The notes beneath the pieces are model-generated. The model was not told the origin of the DNA. It made no database searches and saw nothing but the letters and a program-made list of their open reading frames with translations. The position numbers were made by a program, and so were the translations under genes. Shown in pieces: positions 53,204-61,469 of a stretch of 64,000 nucleotides of DNA. Every line of letters starts with the position of its first letter. Position 1 is the first letter of the stretch. The stretch comes from Gallaecimonas mangrovi (GTDB taxonomy: Bacteria > Pseudomonadota > Gammaproteobacteria > Enterobacterales > Gallaecimonadaceae). The stretch is from contig NZ_CP031416.1 of the NCBI RefSeq assembly GCF_003367375.1, positions 689,501 through 753,500 on the forward strand, written 5' to 3'.

Positions 53204-54568
53204 CTACGCGGCGGCCCTGGCATGGGACAGCCTAAGGGTGCTAACGACTGCCGCAAATACCGCAAAGCTACCGGCAATCAATAACGATACATGGGTACCG
53301 GCATCGCTGAAGTAGTTAAAAGCGAGTGCCACCAGCGCCGCGCCGGTGGTTTGGCCAACCAATCTGGCGGTGCCCAGCATGCCGCTGGCGCCGCCACTGC
53401 GGTGACGGGGAGCAGAGCTGACAATGGTGTGGTTGTTGGGCGACTGAAAAAGCCCGAACCCAGCGCCACAAATCACCATGCGTAAGCAAATATCGAGGTA
53501 TCCGGGGTGAGCTGGCAGCCAGGCTAATGAAAACAGCCCTGTGGCAAAAAGCGCCATCCCGATACCGCCCAACAGGCCGCCGTGTACTTTTTCGACCAAC
53601 CGACCGGCGATAGGGGCTAACACCATGGTGGCCAGCGGCCAAGGGGTCAGCAGCAAGCCGGTTTCTATCTCGTTAAGCCCGAGGTTGCGCTGAAAATAAA
53701 AGGGTATGGACACCATCGCCAGCATTTGCGCACAAAAGGAGCTAATAGAGGTGCACATTGATAGCGCAAAAATGGGAATTCGCAGCAGATCGACCGGCAG
53801 TAGCGGGTAGGGCTGCTGTAGCTGGCGGCGCACAAAAAAGAGCCCAACCACCAGAGTGGCGGCCGCTTCAATGGCCACAAATTTAAGGCTTTGGCCTTGG
53901 GCAAAGCCACTTAAAGCCAAAAAGAACAAACCAAATGTCAGGGCGTTCATCAGCGCACTGATTTTGTCAAAGCGCTGCTCTTTAACGCCGTCATTGAAGG
54001 GCAAGTACTTGCGGCCAATAACAAGCGCCACCAACCCGATGGGCACATTCACCGCAAACAACCATTGCCATGAGGCTACCGCTAATATCCCGGCGGCCAC
54101 CGTTGGCCCGGCCGCCGTTGAGACCGCTACAACCAGCGAGTTAATACCCATGCCGCGGCCCAAGTAGCGGCGGGGGTAAATCAGCCGCAGCAGCGCCGTG
54201 TTCACGCTCATCAGCGCGGCAGCGCCCAAGCCTTGGGCAACCCGGGCTAAGGTGAGGGTGGTTAACGAGTCTGACATGGCGCACAGACCAGATGTCACCG
54301 TAAAGAGGCCCAAGCCCACCAGATAAATGCGCCGGTAACCGATGATGTCGCCAAGGGATGACAGCGACAGCAAGGTCATGGTGATCACCAACTGGTAGGC
54401 ATTAACTATCCAAATTGATTCGGCAGGTGTGGCACTCAGTTCGTTGCCAATGGTGGGCAATGCCACATTGGCAATGACGCCGTCGAGCACGGCAATGGTG
54501 ATACCCAGTGCGATGGTTAAAATTGCGCCGACGCGCTGGGGCATGGGCAGGCCGTCGGTTGGCGTCAT
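53204..54568 (-). CDS. MFS drug exporter, DHA2 (14-helix) family
   Basis: Inner-membrane proton antiporter of 454 residues. Signatures: AVLDGVIANVALPTIGNELSATPAESIWIVNAYQL, RVAQGLGAAALMSVNTALLRLIYPRRYLGRGMG and GPTVAAGILAVASWQWLFAVNVPIG. It resembles the SmvA/MdtD group (quaternary-ammonium and drug export). I chose ATG 54568, 7 bases after GGA; the open frame extends 14 codons further. No regulator gene lies beside it. Confidence 0.88.
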   Translation of the reverse strand: MTPTDGLPMPQRVGAILTIALGITIAVLDGVIANVALPTIGNELSATPAESIWIVNAYQLVITMTLLSLSSLGDIIGYRRIYLVGLGLFTVTSGLCAMSDSLTTLTLARVAQGLGAAALMSVNTALLRLIYPRRYLGRGMGINSLVVAVSTAAGPTVAAGILAVASWQWLFAVNVPIGLVALVIGRKYLPFNDGVKEQRFDKISALMNALTFGLFFLALSGFAQGQSLKFVAIEAAATLVVGLFFVRRQLQQPYPLLPVDLLRIPIFALSMCTSISSFCAQMLAMVSIPFYFQRNLGLNEIETGLLLTPWPLATMVLAPIAGRLVEKVHGGLLGGIGMALFATGLFSLAWLPAHPGYLDICLRMVICGAGFGLFQSPNNHTIVSSAPRHRSGGASGMLGTARLVGQTTGAALVALAFNYFSDAGTHVSLLIAGSFAVFAAVVSTLRLSHARAAA

Positions 54569-54751
54569 AGTGTGTTCCGGGTTGAGATGGGAGGTTGTCG
54601 CTTTTGGCAACGCCGCATTTTACCTGAATTGGCGAGCGGATTTAACGTATTGAACCACAAATGATTGTTGCAAATTTGCAGCCGCAGGCGAGCAAAATCT
54701 GACAGTGGTGTAATACTCAGCTTAACGATAATTAAACGAACGGTGCTTGCT

Positions 54752-55774
54752 ATGAGAGGTGACGTTTTCCTCGTGGGGCCTTGGTTGAGTATCGTCTTGT
54801 TGGCTGTATTGGGCGTTGCCAGCAGCAGTGCCTGGGGGGAAGAGGACAACCCGGATAAAGACAGCGACTTACCGGACTGGGCCATCAAGAAAATCGACCC
54901 GGTTTACGACTTGGTTTCCGGTTGGGTTGACAGCACCTCCCGCGGTATTGACGGTTTTTTTGGGTCTGACGAGTCGCTGAAAGTCGACAACCACTCTTAT
55001 CTGCGCCTCAGCCAGGAATACATTCTTCGCCAAAACCTTCCCGACGATGAAGACCTGGCGGTTCGTTATCGCTTGCAACTGCCCACCACCGAAAAACGCC
55101 TGAAATTAATTGTCGAAAGTGACCCGGAAGAAACCCAGGGCACCCTGGAACAGCAAGCGGCCAGAGATACCCGCAGTGGCCGCTTTGACGGCGGCCAAGG
55201 GGCGGTAATTGGCCTTGAACGGCAGGGGAAAAAAGAAGACAAGCGCCAGGCTTGGGTAAACCGCTTTTCCGGTGGGGTGAAGTTACACCTACCCCCCGAC
55301 CCTTATGTGCGCTACACCGCCGAACGGCTGTGGCAGCTTGGTAACTCCCCTTGGAGTCTGGAATTTAATGGCCGGCTATCTTGGTTTAACAGCGACGGCT
55401 ACTCGGCCCGTTCCCTGATGGACATTGGCCGGCCCATTGATGAAAAAAACAACCTGCGGTTTGTCACCCAGTTTCAGTGGCAAGAAGACTACGACAAGCT
55501 GGAGTTTTACCAGCGGGCGGAGTGGAGCCAAATTATCAATAGCCGTTCTGCCATTCGTTATTCCGGTGTGCTGGTAGGGCAGAGCGCCCATAACCCAAGA
55601 ATTGATGACTACTACGTCGAGGCGGTTTATCGGCGCAATATTCATAAGGGCCTACTGTTTTTGGATGTATCCCCCGGGCTGCACTTTCCCCGTGAAGCCG
55701 ACTTTGACCCCAGTTTTCAGATCAGTGTGCGCATTGAAATCTTCTTCCGCGGCGACATCGTGAATAAAAACTAG
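54752..55774 (+). CDS. Predicted outer-membrane or periplasmic protein, unknown
   Basis: Unrecognised protein of 340 residues with a hydrophobic N-terminus (WLSIVLLAVLGVASSSAWG), probably a signal peptide. An acidic linker follows (EEDNPDKDSDLP), then long alternating polar/hydrophobic strands with aromatic girdles (YLRLSQEYILRQNL; WSLEFNGRLSWFNSDG; FVTQFQWQEDYDKLEFYQRAEW), as in small outer-membrane barrels. The start is uncertain: ATG 54752 fits the signal peptide but has a weak ribosome site. Stands alone between the MFS gene and another unknown gene. Confidence 0.65.
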   Translation: MRGDVFLVGPWLSIVLLAVLGVASSSAWGEEDNPDKDSDLPDWAIKKIDPVYDLVSGWVDSTSRGIDGFFGSDESLKVDNHSYLRLSQEYILRQNLPDDEDLAVRYRLQLPTTEKRLKLIVESDPEETQGTLEQQAARDTRSGRFDGGQGAVIGLERQGKKEDKRQAWVNRFSGGVKLHLPPDPYVRYTAERLWQLGNSPWSLEFNGRLSWFNSDGYSARSLMDIGRPIDEKNNLRFVTQFQWQEDYDKLEFYQRAEWSQIINSRSAIRYSGVLVGQSAHNPRIDDYYVEAVYRRNIHKGLLFLDVSPGLHFPREADFDPSFQISVRIEIFFRGDIVNKN

Positions 55775-55863
55775 GCAGTTACCCTTAACGTGGCCACGCT
55801 GAACATTGCATTACGGCCCTAATTTCGAGAGATTGGGACCTTGATTGATGTAAGGAGTGGTAA

Positions 55864-56589
55864 ATGAAAGCCTTTGTTTACGGGGCTGTTGTCGCTGTTG
55901 TGGCGCTGGTGGCGATTTTCGGACACGCCTATTACAAGTCTCACCAAGATGGCGCTGCCGCCAATGCAGGCACCATGACGCAAGATAAAAGTATTCATGA
56001 GACAAAACGGCCAGACGATGCTTGGAAAGGCCGGTCGGTTAACCGTGATGGCCGCCCCACCAGTGATGTGCGTGGTTTAAGTGACCAGGCGGCGAAAACC
56101 GCGCCTGCAACATCAGCAAAGACCGACAATAACGAAAATGCGGCCGGTGATAACCGTAACGACTTGCCACAGCTTGATAATTTGGTGAGCACCAATAAAG
56201 ACGGCGACAAGGTTTTTGATACTCGCCCCCTGAAAACCATGTCCCTTGGCCAACTGGAAGACGCCATTGCGGCACTGACCTTTAGCCAAACCAATAAAAC
56301 GGCGCAGAATAATGAATCGTTACTCAATTCGTTGCTGGCGGATAAAGCCACATCCGAGGGGCTTTTCGCTGAAAACATTGGCTGTTCCGACAAGCTCTGT
56401 GGCCTGGTTATCTCCGGTGAAAGCCGCAGTGCAGTTACCAAGGCATTAGACGCGATTTCCGCCTCGGATGCGCTGCAAAAGGTGGTGAAAGGCGGGTTAA
56501 AAACCGTGGTAGAAAAAGACGGCCGTTATTTTGGTTCCTTGCTGGGCGTGGAAGTGGCAAAGCCTGCAGACAAGGTGTTAATCAAATAA
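55864..56589 (+). CDS. Membrane-anchored hypothetical protein
   Basis: Unrecognised protein of 241 residues. One N-terminal helix (VYGAVVAVVALVAIFGHAYY) anchors or exports it. A low-complexity Lys/Asp/Asn/Ala linker (about 30-100) is followed by a folded C-terminal domain with two close Cys (NIGCSDKLCGLVISGES). The layout resembles periplasmic regulatory or peptidoglycan-associated proteins but no family is recognised. AAGGAG lies before the ATG. Confidence 0.65.
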   Translation: MKAFVYGAVVAVVALVAIFGHAYYKSHQDGAAANAGTMTQDKSIHETKRPDDAWKGRSVNRDGRPTSDVRGLSDQAAKTAPATSAKTDNNENAAGDNRNDLPQLDNLVSTNKDGDKVFDTRPLKTMSLGQLEDAIAALTFSQTNKTAQNNESLLNSLLADKATSEGLFAENIGCSDKLCGLVISGESRSAVTKALDAISASDALQKVVKGGLKTVVEKDGRYFGSLLGVEVAKPADKVLIK

Positions 56590-56614
56590 TCATCGCTGCC
56601 GGCGCACTCTTGTT

Positions 56615-56640
56615 AAGGCGTAAAGCCATCTTTACGCCTT
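56615..56640 (+). terminator. Hairpin, possible terminator without T tract
   Basis: AAGGCGTAAAG-CCAT-CTTTACGCCTT, an 11-base stem shortly after the hypothetical gene. No U run follows, so it may be a 3' stabilising hairpin instead. Confidence 0.5.
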
Positions 56641-56885
56641 GCAAGGCAAAGCGTGATAAGGCTCACTGCGCAGCTAAAGCTGGCCGTTTTTTATCTTTTC
56701 TTTTGCGCTCATGATGTTACGCCAGTTCTACTGGCCACTTGTCACCTTGAGGTTGCCAAGTGTTTGGCTGGCGTTACAGAAAATCGCGCATAGTTATGCT
56801 TGGCGATTAAATAAACATGGCTTTTGGTGCCGGCTTGGCTCGGGTAAGGTCTTGGCCTTTGTCTGATTTGCCGGAGGCCGCCCCA

Positions 56886-57503
56886 ATGAGCTCAGCCGTT
56901 AAAACCCCTGATACCAGCCACTCTATTATTGAAGATGTTGTGGCGATGCTGATTGCAGCCGTCATGATGTCCTTTGGCGTTTTTTTGCTGCGAAATTCCG
57001 GCTTGGTCACCGGCGGCACTGCCGGTCTGGCGCTGTTGTTAACCCATTTGTTGCCTTACTCCTTTGGGCAAATTTTCACCGTTATTAACCTGCCATTTTT
57101 CTACCTGGCGTGGAAGAAAATGGGTGCCAGTTTCACCATTCGCACCTTTGTCTCCATCGTGGTGGTGTCGGTAGTCACTGACCACTTAAGCGACGTGATT
57201 AAAATTGGCTACGTGAACCCGCTTTATGCTGCGGTTATTGGCGGCTGTATGCTGGGTGTGGGATTGCTGATTTTCTTTCGTCATAAGTCCAGCCTCGGCG
57301 GTTTTAACATCTTTGTGCTCTACATGCAGGAGCGTTTTAATATTCGCGCCGGTTACCTGCAAATGGGCCTTGATTGCACTATTGTTGTGGCGTCTTTCTT
57401 TGTGATTAGCCCTTGGCTGCTGGCTTGTTCGGTGGTGGGTGCTGTGGCAATGAACTTCATCCTGGCCGCCAATCATAAGCCGGGCCGCTACACAGGCTCC
57501 TAA
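56886..57503 (+). CDS. YitT-family membrane protein
   Basis: Polytopic protein of 205 residues with five or six helices. Matches the YitT family core (MSFGVFLLRNSGLVTGGTAGLALLLTHLLPYSFGQIFTVINLPFFYLAWKKMG; GCMLGVGLLIFFRHKSSLGGFNIFVLYMQERF). It lacks the C-terminal DUF2179 domain of the Bacillus proteins, as usual in proteobacteria. ATG 56886 has GGAGG at ideal spacing; an upstream in-frame start lacks this. Transport function unknown. Confidence 0.87.
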   Translation: MSSAVKTPDTSHSIIEDVVAMLIAAVMMSFGVFLLRNSGLVTGGTAGLALLLTHLLPYSFGQIFTVINLPFFYLAWKKMGASFTIRTFVSIVVVSVVTDHLSDVIKIGYVNPLYAAVIGGCMLGVGLLIFFRHKSSLGGFNIFVLYMQERFNIRAGYLQMGLDCTIVVASFFVISPWLLACSVVGAVAMNFILAANHKPGRYTGS

Positions 57504-57573
57504 TAAAAAACGCATTGCTTTAGGCATAAAAAATGCGGCTAGTGCTATGATTTTAAGCAGGTTATACAATAAG

Positions 57574-57597
57574 CAAGAGGCGGGTTACCGCCTCTTG
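57574..57597 (+). promoter_or_regulatory. Perfect 10-base hairpin immediately before the cyclase start
   Basis: CAAGAGGCGG-GTTA-CCGCCTCTTG, ending two bases before GTG 57600. It occupies the place of the ribosome site, so it would mask translation or mark that the true start is further downstream. No U run follows, which argues against a simple terminator. Confidence 0.5.
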
Positions 57598-57599
57598 TC

Positions 57600-58709
57600 G
57601 TGAGTGGGGTGCTCTACTTGCTGAACCGGCTTAATGCATTACTGGGTAGCGCTTTTCATCGCCAAACCCCGTTTATACAGTGGTATCTCAACGCCAAGGT
57701 GCCACAGATCCGCTATATCGCTTTCCTCACTGCCTCGCTCTACGTCATTTATGCCTTTTTGGAAGTCGACCTGACCCTAAGCCACTCGGCGCTGCGGCTC
57801 TGGTTTCATGCCGGTATCGTGCCTGCCATGTTGCTGCTGATTGGCCTGTTGAGCTTTTTCCCGGCCATGCATGGCTGGATGCGGCTACTGCTGGTACTGG
57901 CCCCGGTTGGGGCTGTTTTTGGCAACCTTTATCTCAATGAAGGCTTTCGCTACAGCGCGGCTTTTGCGCCAGAGCTTTACCTTAATATCGTTTGGACCTT
58001 TGCTATTTCCGGGCTGCCACTATGGTATGCGCTGTTGGCGGCCACCTCTTCGGTGACGGCTATTGTGGTGGTTTTTATCCTCCACGGTATCGATGGCACC
58101 ACCGAAGGTTTTTCCTTGCTGACCCTGTTTTGGATAGCAGCGGCTTATCTGTTTGGTTTTGTCAGTGCTTATATTTTGGAGTCGGCTTACAAGGCGCTTT
58201 ATCGCCAGCAACAGCAACTGCATCACTCGGCCAGTGTTGACAGCCTGACCGAGCTTTGGAACCGCGACAAAATGACCCAGCTGCTGCGCTCAGAAAAGGC
58301 GAACTGTGATAGCGAAGAGGGCCTCACCATGTCGGTTATCATGCTCGATATTGACTATTTCAAAGAGGTTAACGACACCTATGGCCATGGTGTCGGTGAC
58401 AAAGTATTAAGCAGCTTTGCCGCGCTACTGAAGCGCAATGTACGCCAACAAGACCAAGTGGGCCGCCATGGCGGTGAAGAGTTTTTTATTCTGCTGCCGC
58501 AAACTAACGTTGAGCAGGCTTTTACCGTTGCCCAGCTACTTCGCAATAAAATTAACCACCTTGAGTTTGAAGATGTCGGTAATAAAACCGCCAGTTTTGG
58601 GGTGACCCAGTATTGGCAAGGGGAAACCTTGTCGCAGCTGTTAACCCGCGCCGACAAGGCTCTTTACAAAGCCAAGGCAAAGGGCCGTAACTGCATCGAG
58701 GTGGTGTAA
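57600..58709 (+). CDS. Membrane diguanylate cyclase (MASE-like + GGEEF)
   Basis: c-di-GMP synthase of up to 369 residues. About six N-terminal helices (residues ~35-200) form a MASE-like sensor, then a short coiled coil (YKALYRQQQQLHHS) and a GGDEF domain with RHGGEEF. RQQD five residues before it is a canonical I-site. GTG 57600 has no ribosome site because a hairpin sits there; GTG 57609 or ATG 57636 are alternatives that keep all membrane helices. Monocistronic; the sensed signal is unknown. Confidence 0.88.
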   Translation: MSGVLYLLNRLNALLGSAFHRQTPFIQWYLNAKVPQIRYIAFLTASLYVIYAFLEVDLTLSHSALRLWFHAGIVPAMLLLIGLLSFFPAMHGWMRLLLVLAPVGAVFGNLYLNEGFRYSAAFAPELYLNIVWTFAISGLPLWYALLAATSSVTAIVVVFILHGIDGTTEGFSLLTLFWIAAAYLFGFVSAYILESAYKALYRQQQQLHHSASVDSLTELWNRDKMTQLLRSEKANCDSEEGLTMSVIMLDIDYFKEVNDTYGHGVGDKVLSSFAALLKRNVRQQDQVGRHGGEEFFILLPQTNVEQAFTVAQLLRNKINHLEFEDVGNKTASFGVTQYWQGETLSQLLTRADKALYKAKAKGRNCIEVV

Positions 58710-58713
58710 AACA

Positions 58714-58742
58714 TAAAAAAAGCCCCGCCAGGGTGGCGGGGC
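58714..58742 (-). terminator. Intrinsic terminator of leftward GH43 gene
   Basis: GCCCCGCC-ACCCT-GGCGGGGC on the minus strand followed by seven T. Confidence 0.9.
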
Positions 58743-58759
58743 AAGGAGTCGTGCCTGGG

Positions 58760-59704
58760 TTAATCGGCCAAGGCCGCGCTACCAAAAACGGGCATGCCGT
58801 TTTCATCCCAGCGTAGCGGTTTAACGAAGGTGTGACGGTTAGGATCCCAGAGCGGATCGCCTTCGATTTCGGTATAGGTGCGGGCGTGATAAACCAGCAG
58901 ATCGCTGCCATCTTCACTGACGGTAAAGCTGTTATGCCCCGGGCCAAAAATGTTGTATTCAGGAGCACTCCCCAACACTGGCTGCTTGGATTTATGCCAG
59001 CTTGCCGGGTCTAACAAATCACTGTTTTCATCGGCCCACAGCAGGCCCATGGCGTAGTTTTCGTCGGTGGCGCTGGCCGAATAGGTAATAAAGAACTTGC
59101 CGTTTTTGTGCAGGACGGCGGGCCCTTCATTCACCATGAAACCGCGACATTCCCATTCAAACTCTGGCACCGTTAGCAGCACCGGCTCGCTGGCAATGGC
59201 CCAGGGCTGGTCCATCTTGGCGATATAAAGGTTGGAGTTGCCGGGAATGTCATTGGCTTTTTGTGCCCACAGATAATACAGCTGGCCGTTATGGCTAAAG
59301 GTGGTGGCGTCCAGGCAGAAGGTGTCGATGCCGGTATCAATTTGGCCCATAAACTCCCAGCGCCCGGTCAGTGGGTTGGCGTCTTCTGAGCGAATCACAT
59401 ACATGCGGTGCTGGAACAGGTTGTCTTTGATCTCGCGGCTGGGCGCCGCTGCAAAGTAGACATACCAAGCCCCTAGGTTAAAGTGAATTTCCGGTGCCCA
59501 GATAAGGTCGGAATAGGGGCCAATATCGGGTTTGTGCCACACCATTACCGTTTCAGCGTTTTTGAGGCCTTCAATGGTTTTAGCCCGGCGCAGCTCGATG
59601 CCGTCGTAGGCTGGCACCGAAGCGGTAAAGTAGTAATAACCATCGCTGTGCTTGTAGATAAAAGGATCGGCACGTTGTTCGATGAGTGGGGTCAATACAG
59701 TCAC
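58760..59704 (-). CDS. Cytosolic GH43 exo-arabinanase/arabinofuranosidase-like enzyme
   Basis: Propeller hydrolase of 314 residues without signal peptide. GTG 59704 is chosen: GGAG lies five bases upstream and the product starts directly at the fold (TVLTPLIEQRADPFIYKHSDGYYYF). ATG 59728 would overlap the symporter stop and lacks a ribosome site. The triad is Asp in RADPF, Asp in FCLDATTFSHNG and Glu in FMVNEGPAVLHKNG. It is clearly paralogous to the exported enzyme at 34359-35330. Placed directly after the GPH symporter gene, it probably splits imported arabino-oligosaccharides inside the cell. Confidence 0.88.
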   Translation of the reverse strand: MTVLTPLIEQRADPFIYKHSDGYYYFTASVPAYDGIELRRAKTIEGLKNAETVMVWHKPDIGPYSDLIWAPEIHFNLGAWYVYFAAAPSREIKDNLFQHRMYVIRSEDANPLTGRWEFMGQIDTGIDTFCLDATTFSHNGQLYYLWAQKANDIPGNSNLYIAKMDQPWAIASEPVLLTVPEFEWECRGFMVNEGPAVLHKNGKFFITYSASATDENYAMGLLWADENSDLLDPASWHKSKQPVLGSAPEYNIFGPGHNSFTVSEDGSDLLVYHARTYTEIEGDPLWDPNRHTFVKPLRWDENGMPVFGSAALAD

Positions 59705-59717
59705 GTTGGCTCCAAAC

Positions 59718-61115
59718 TTACTTAGCATTCATAAACTGGCGATTGTCGACGGCAACCGCCTGCTCTTCGGGGGTGTCATCTTCGAGTACGCCCTTTTTAA
59801 TTTCCTGATAGAAGCTGTCGGTGATTTTGTAGCGGTACATCAGCGCGCCCATCAGAAAATGAAACACACCGGGAATAACCGACAGCATCAGGGCAATACC
59901 GTTAAGGGTATAGGCGCTTTGTGCCTGGTCTGGTTGGTAATGAAAAAAGGTCAGCAGGCTACCGACCACAAAGCCCGCAATACCCATACCGGCTTTTTGG
60001 CAGAAACTGATGCCACCAAAGGCAAGGCCTGATACCCGTTTGCCGGTTTTGGCTTGGCCGTAATCAACCGCTTCGGCAATGGCTGACCAAAATACCGGTG
60101 CGTGCAAGTCCACCACCAGCGACAGCAAAAAGTAAATAACAAAAGCCAGTACTACATCTTGTTGGCCAACGGCAAAGTACATCACTACCGAAATCACCGC
60201 GACGGCAATTTGGCTAATACGGAACAGTTTGACCTTACAAAAGCGCTTGGTGATCCAGGTGGACACCACCATGGCCAAAATCGCCGCCACCACCCCGGTA
60301 GACATAAAGGCCGACATCATTTTGGCATCGCCACCCAAATAATATTTGGCGTAGTAAGCGGCAACCGAGCCACGGATCACGTAGCCGATGGTGCCGACAA
60401 CACAGACCGCACAGAGCACCAGCCATTGGTCGTTTTTGCGCAAGATAGCCAGTTGTTCAAAAAAGGGCTTTTTTTCTACCTTGTGTTCTACCCGCTCGGT
60501 GGTGGTGAAAAAGCAGAATAAGAACAACAAGGTTGCCATCAGCGCCATGATGCCCATGGCAGCCTGATAACCGGCGGCCATGTGTGCCTTACCACCCCAG
60601 TCTTCGGCCAGAATAGGCACGATAATGGTGACTAAAAAGGCGGCTATCTTTGCGAAAAATAGCCGGTAGCCATTGGCGGAGAGCCGCTCTTGGGGATCGT
60701 CGGTCAACACGCCGATGATGGAAATGTAGGGAATGGTGACCGCAGTAAACATCAGCGTCACAAAGATGTAGGTGGCGTAGGCCCAAACCAGCTTGGCGTT
60801 GTAGTCCCAGTCGGGGGTGCTGAAGGTTAAAAACACCGCTATGCCAAAGGGCACAGATACCACCAGGAAGTAAGGGCGATAGCGACCCCAGCGGGTGGTA
60901 TAGCGGTCGGTTATCATGCCCATCATCGGGTCGGTAAAGGCGTCGATGAAACGCACCAACAGTAACAGCAAGCCAACGTCTGAGGCCTTCATGCCAAAGA
61001 CATCGGTGTAGAAGAAGGTGATGATTAACATCATCGACGACATCACCACATTGACGGCCATGTCGCCGGAACCAAAGCCGACCTTTTCCAGTACCGACAG
61101 TTTCTGGGTTTTCAC
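59718..61115 (-). CDS. GPH-family glycoside/pentoside:cation symporter
   Basis: Inner-membrane symporter of 465 residues with 12 helices, of the MelB/XynT/XylP family. Signatures: LEKVGFGSGDMAVNVVMSSMMLIITFFYTDVFG, RFIDAFTDPMMGMITDRYTTRWGRYRPYF and PVFWSAIAEAVDYGQAKTGKRVSGLAFGG. The start is GTG 61115 after GGGGGA. It is followed after 13 bases by the cytosolic GH43 gene, forming an import-and-hydrolyse pair. TTGTA-type and GTTAACGT elements lie upstream. Confidence 0.92.
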   Translation of the reverse strand: MKTQKLSVLEKVGFGSGDMAVNVVMSSMMLIITFFYTDVFGMKASDVGLLLLLVRFIDAFTDPMMGMITDRYTTRWGRYRPYFLVVSVPFGIAVFLTFSTPDWDYNAKLVWAYATYIFVTLMFTAVTIPYISIIGVLTDDPQERLSANGYRLFFAKIAAFLVTIIVPILAEDWGGKAHMAAGYQAAMGIMALMATLLFLFCFFTTTERVEHKVEKKPFFEQLAILRKNDQWLVLCAVCVVGTIGYVIRGSVAAYYAKYYLGGDAKMMSAFMSTGVVAAILAMVVSTWITKRFCKVKLFRISQIAVAVISVVMYFAVGQQDVVLAFVIYFLLSLVVDLHAPVFWSAIAEAVDYGQAKTGKRVSGLAFGGISFCQKAGMGIAGFVVGSLLTFFHYQPDQAQSAYTLNGIALMLSVIPGVFHFLMGALMYRYKITDSFYQEIKKGVLEDDTPEEQAVAVDNRQFMNAK

Positions 61116-61222
61116 ACCGCATCCCCCAAGTTGTTCTAACCAGTCGGCGCCTTATATAAATGCTGCTTTACGGAGCCGTAATGGTGTAGGGTTGATATTG
61201 TTAACGTATACGTAAGGTCGTA

Positions 61223-61233
61223 TCGTATTACTT
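61223..61233. promoter_or_regulatory. TTGTATTAC-type site upstream of symporter
   Basis: TCGTATTACTT differs from TTGTATTACAA at three positions, 108 bases before the symporter start. Confidence 0.4.
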
Positions 61234-61439
61234 AATATAGTTGCACGCAAGCCTGCCTGCACAGCGTTCTCTCCTCTTCGCTTTGCACTCGAAATTCTCT
61301 TCTTTTTCTTTTAAATCAATGGCTTTGTTTTTATGTTTGGAAAAGGGTAGGTATTTTTGCTGATTTATTGCCTTGCCCTTGGCGTCAAGCTTTGGCTTTG
61401 CCTGTTTGTAAAATGCCGATAGACTGCCGTTGAATTAAT

Positions 61440-61450
61440 AAATAATACAA
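61440..61450. promoter_or_regulatory. TTGTATTA-type site upstream of endo-arabinanase
   Basis: AAATAATACAA (reverse TTGTATTATTT) keeps the first eight operator positions, 20 bases before the ATG. Confidence 0.4.
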
Positions 61451-61469
61451 ATACCCATCTGGAGGTTTT

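Larger units (their letters stand above)
61116..61469. promoter_or_regulatory. Divergent control region symporter / endo-arabinanase
   Basis: 354 bases without a gene. It holds TTGTTAACGTATACGTAA (61198-61215, with the 10-base palindrome ACGTATACGT), the operator-like TCGTATTACTT (61223-61233), and AAATAATACAA (61440-61450; complement TTGTATTATTT) just before the GGAGG of the endo-arabinanase gene. Confidence 0.5.
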
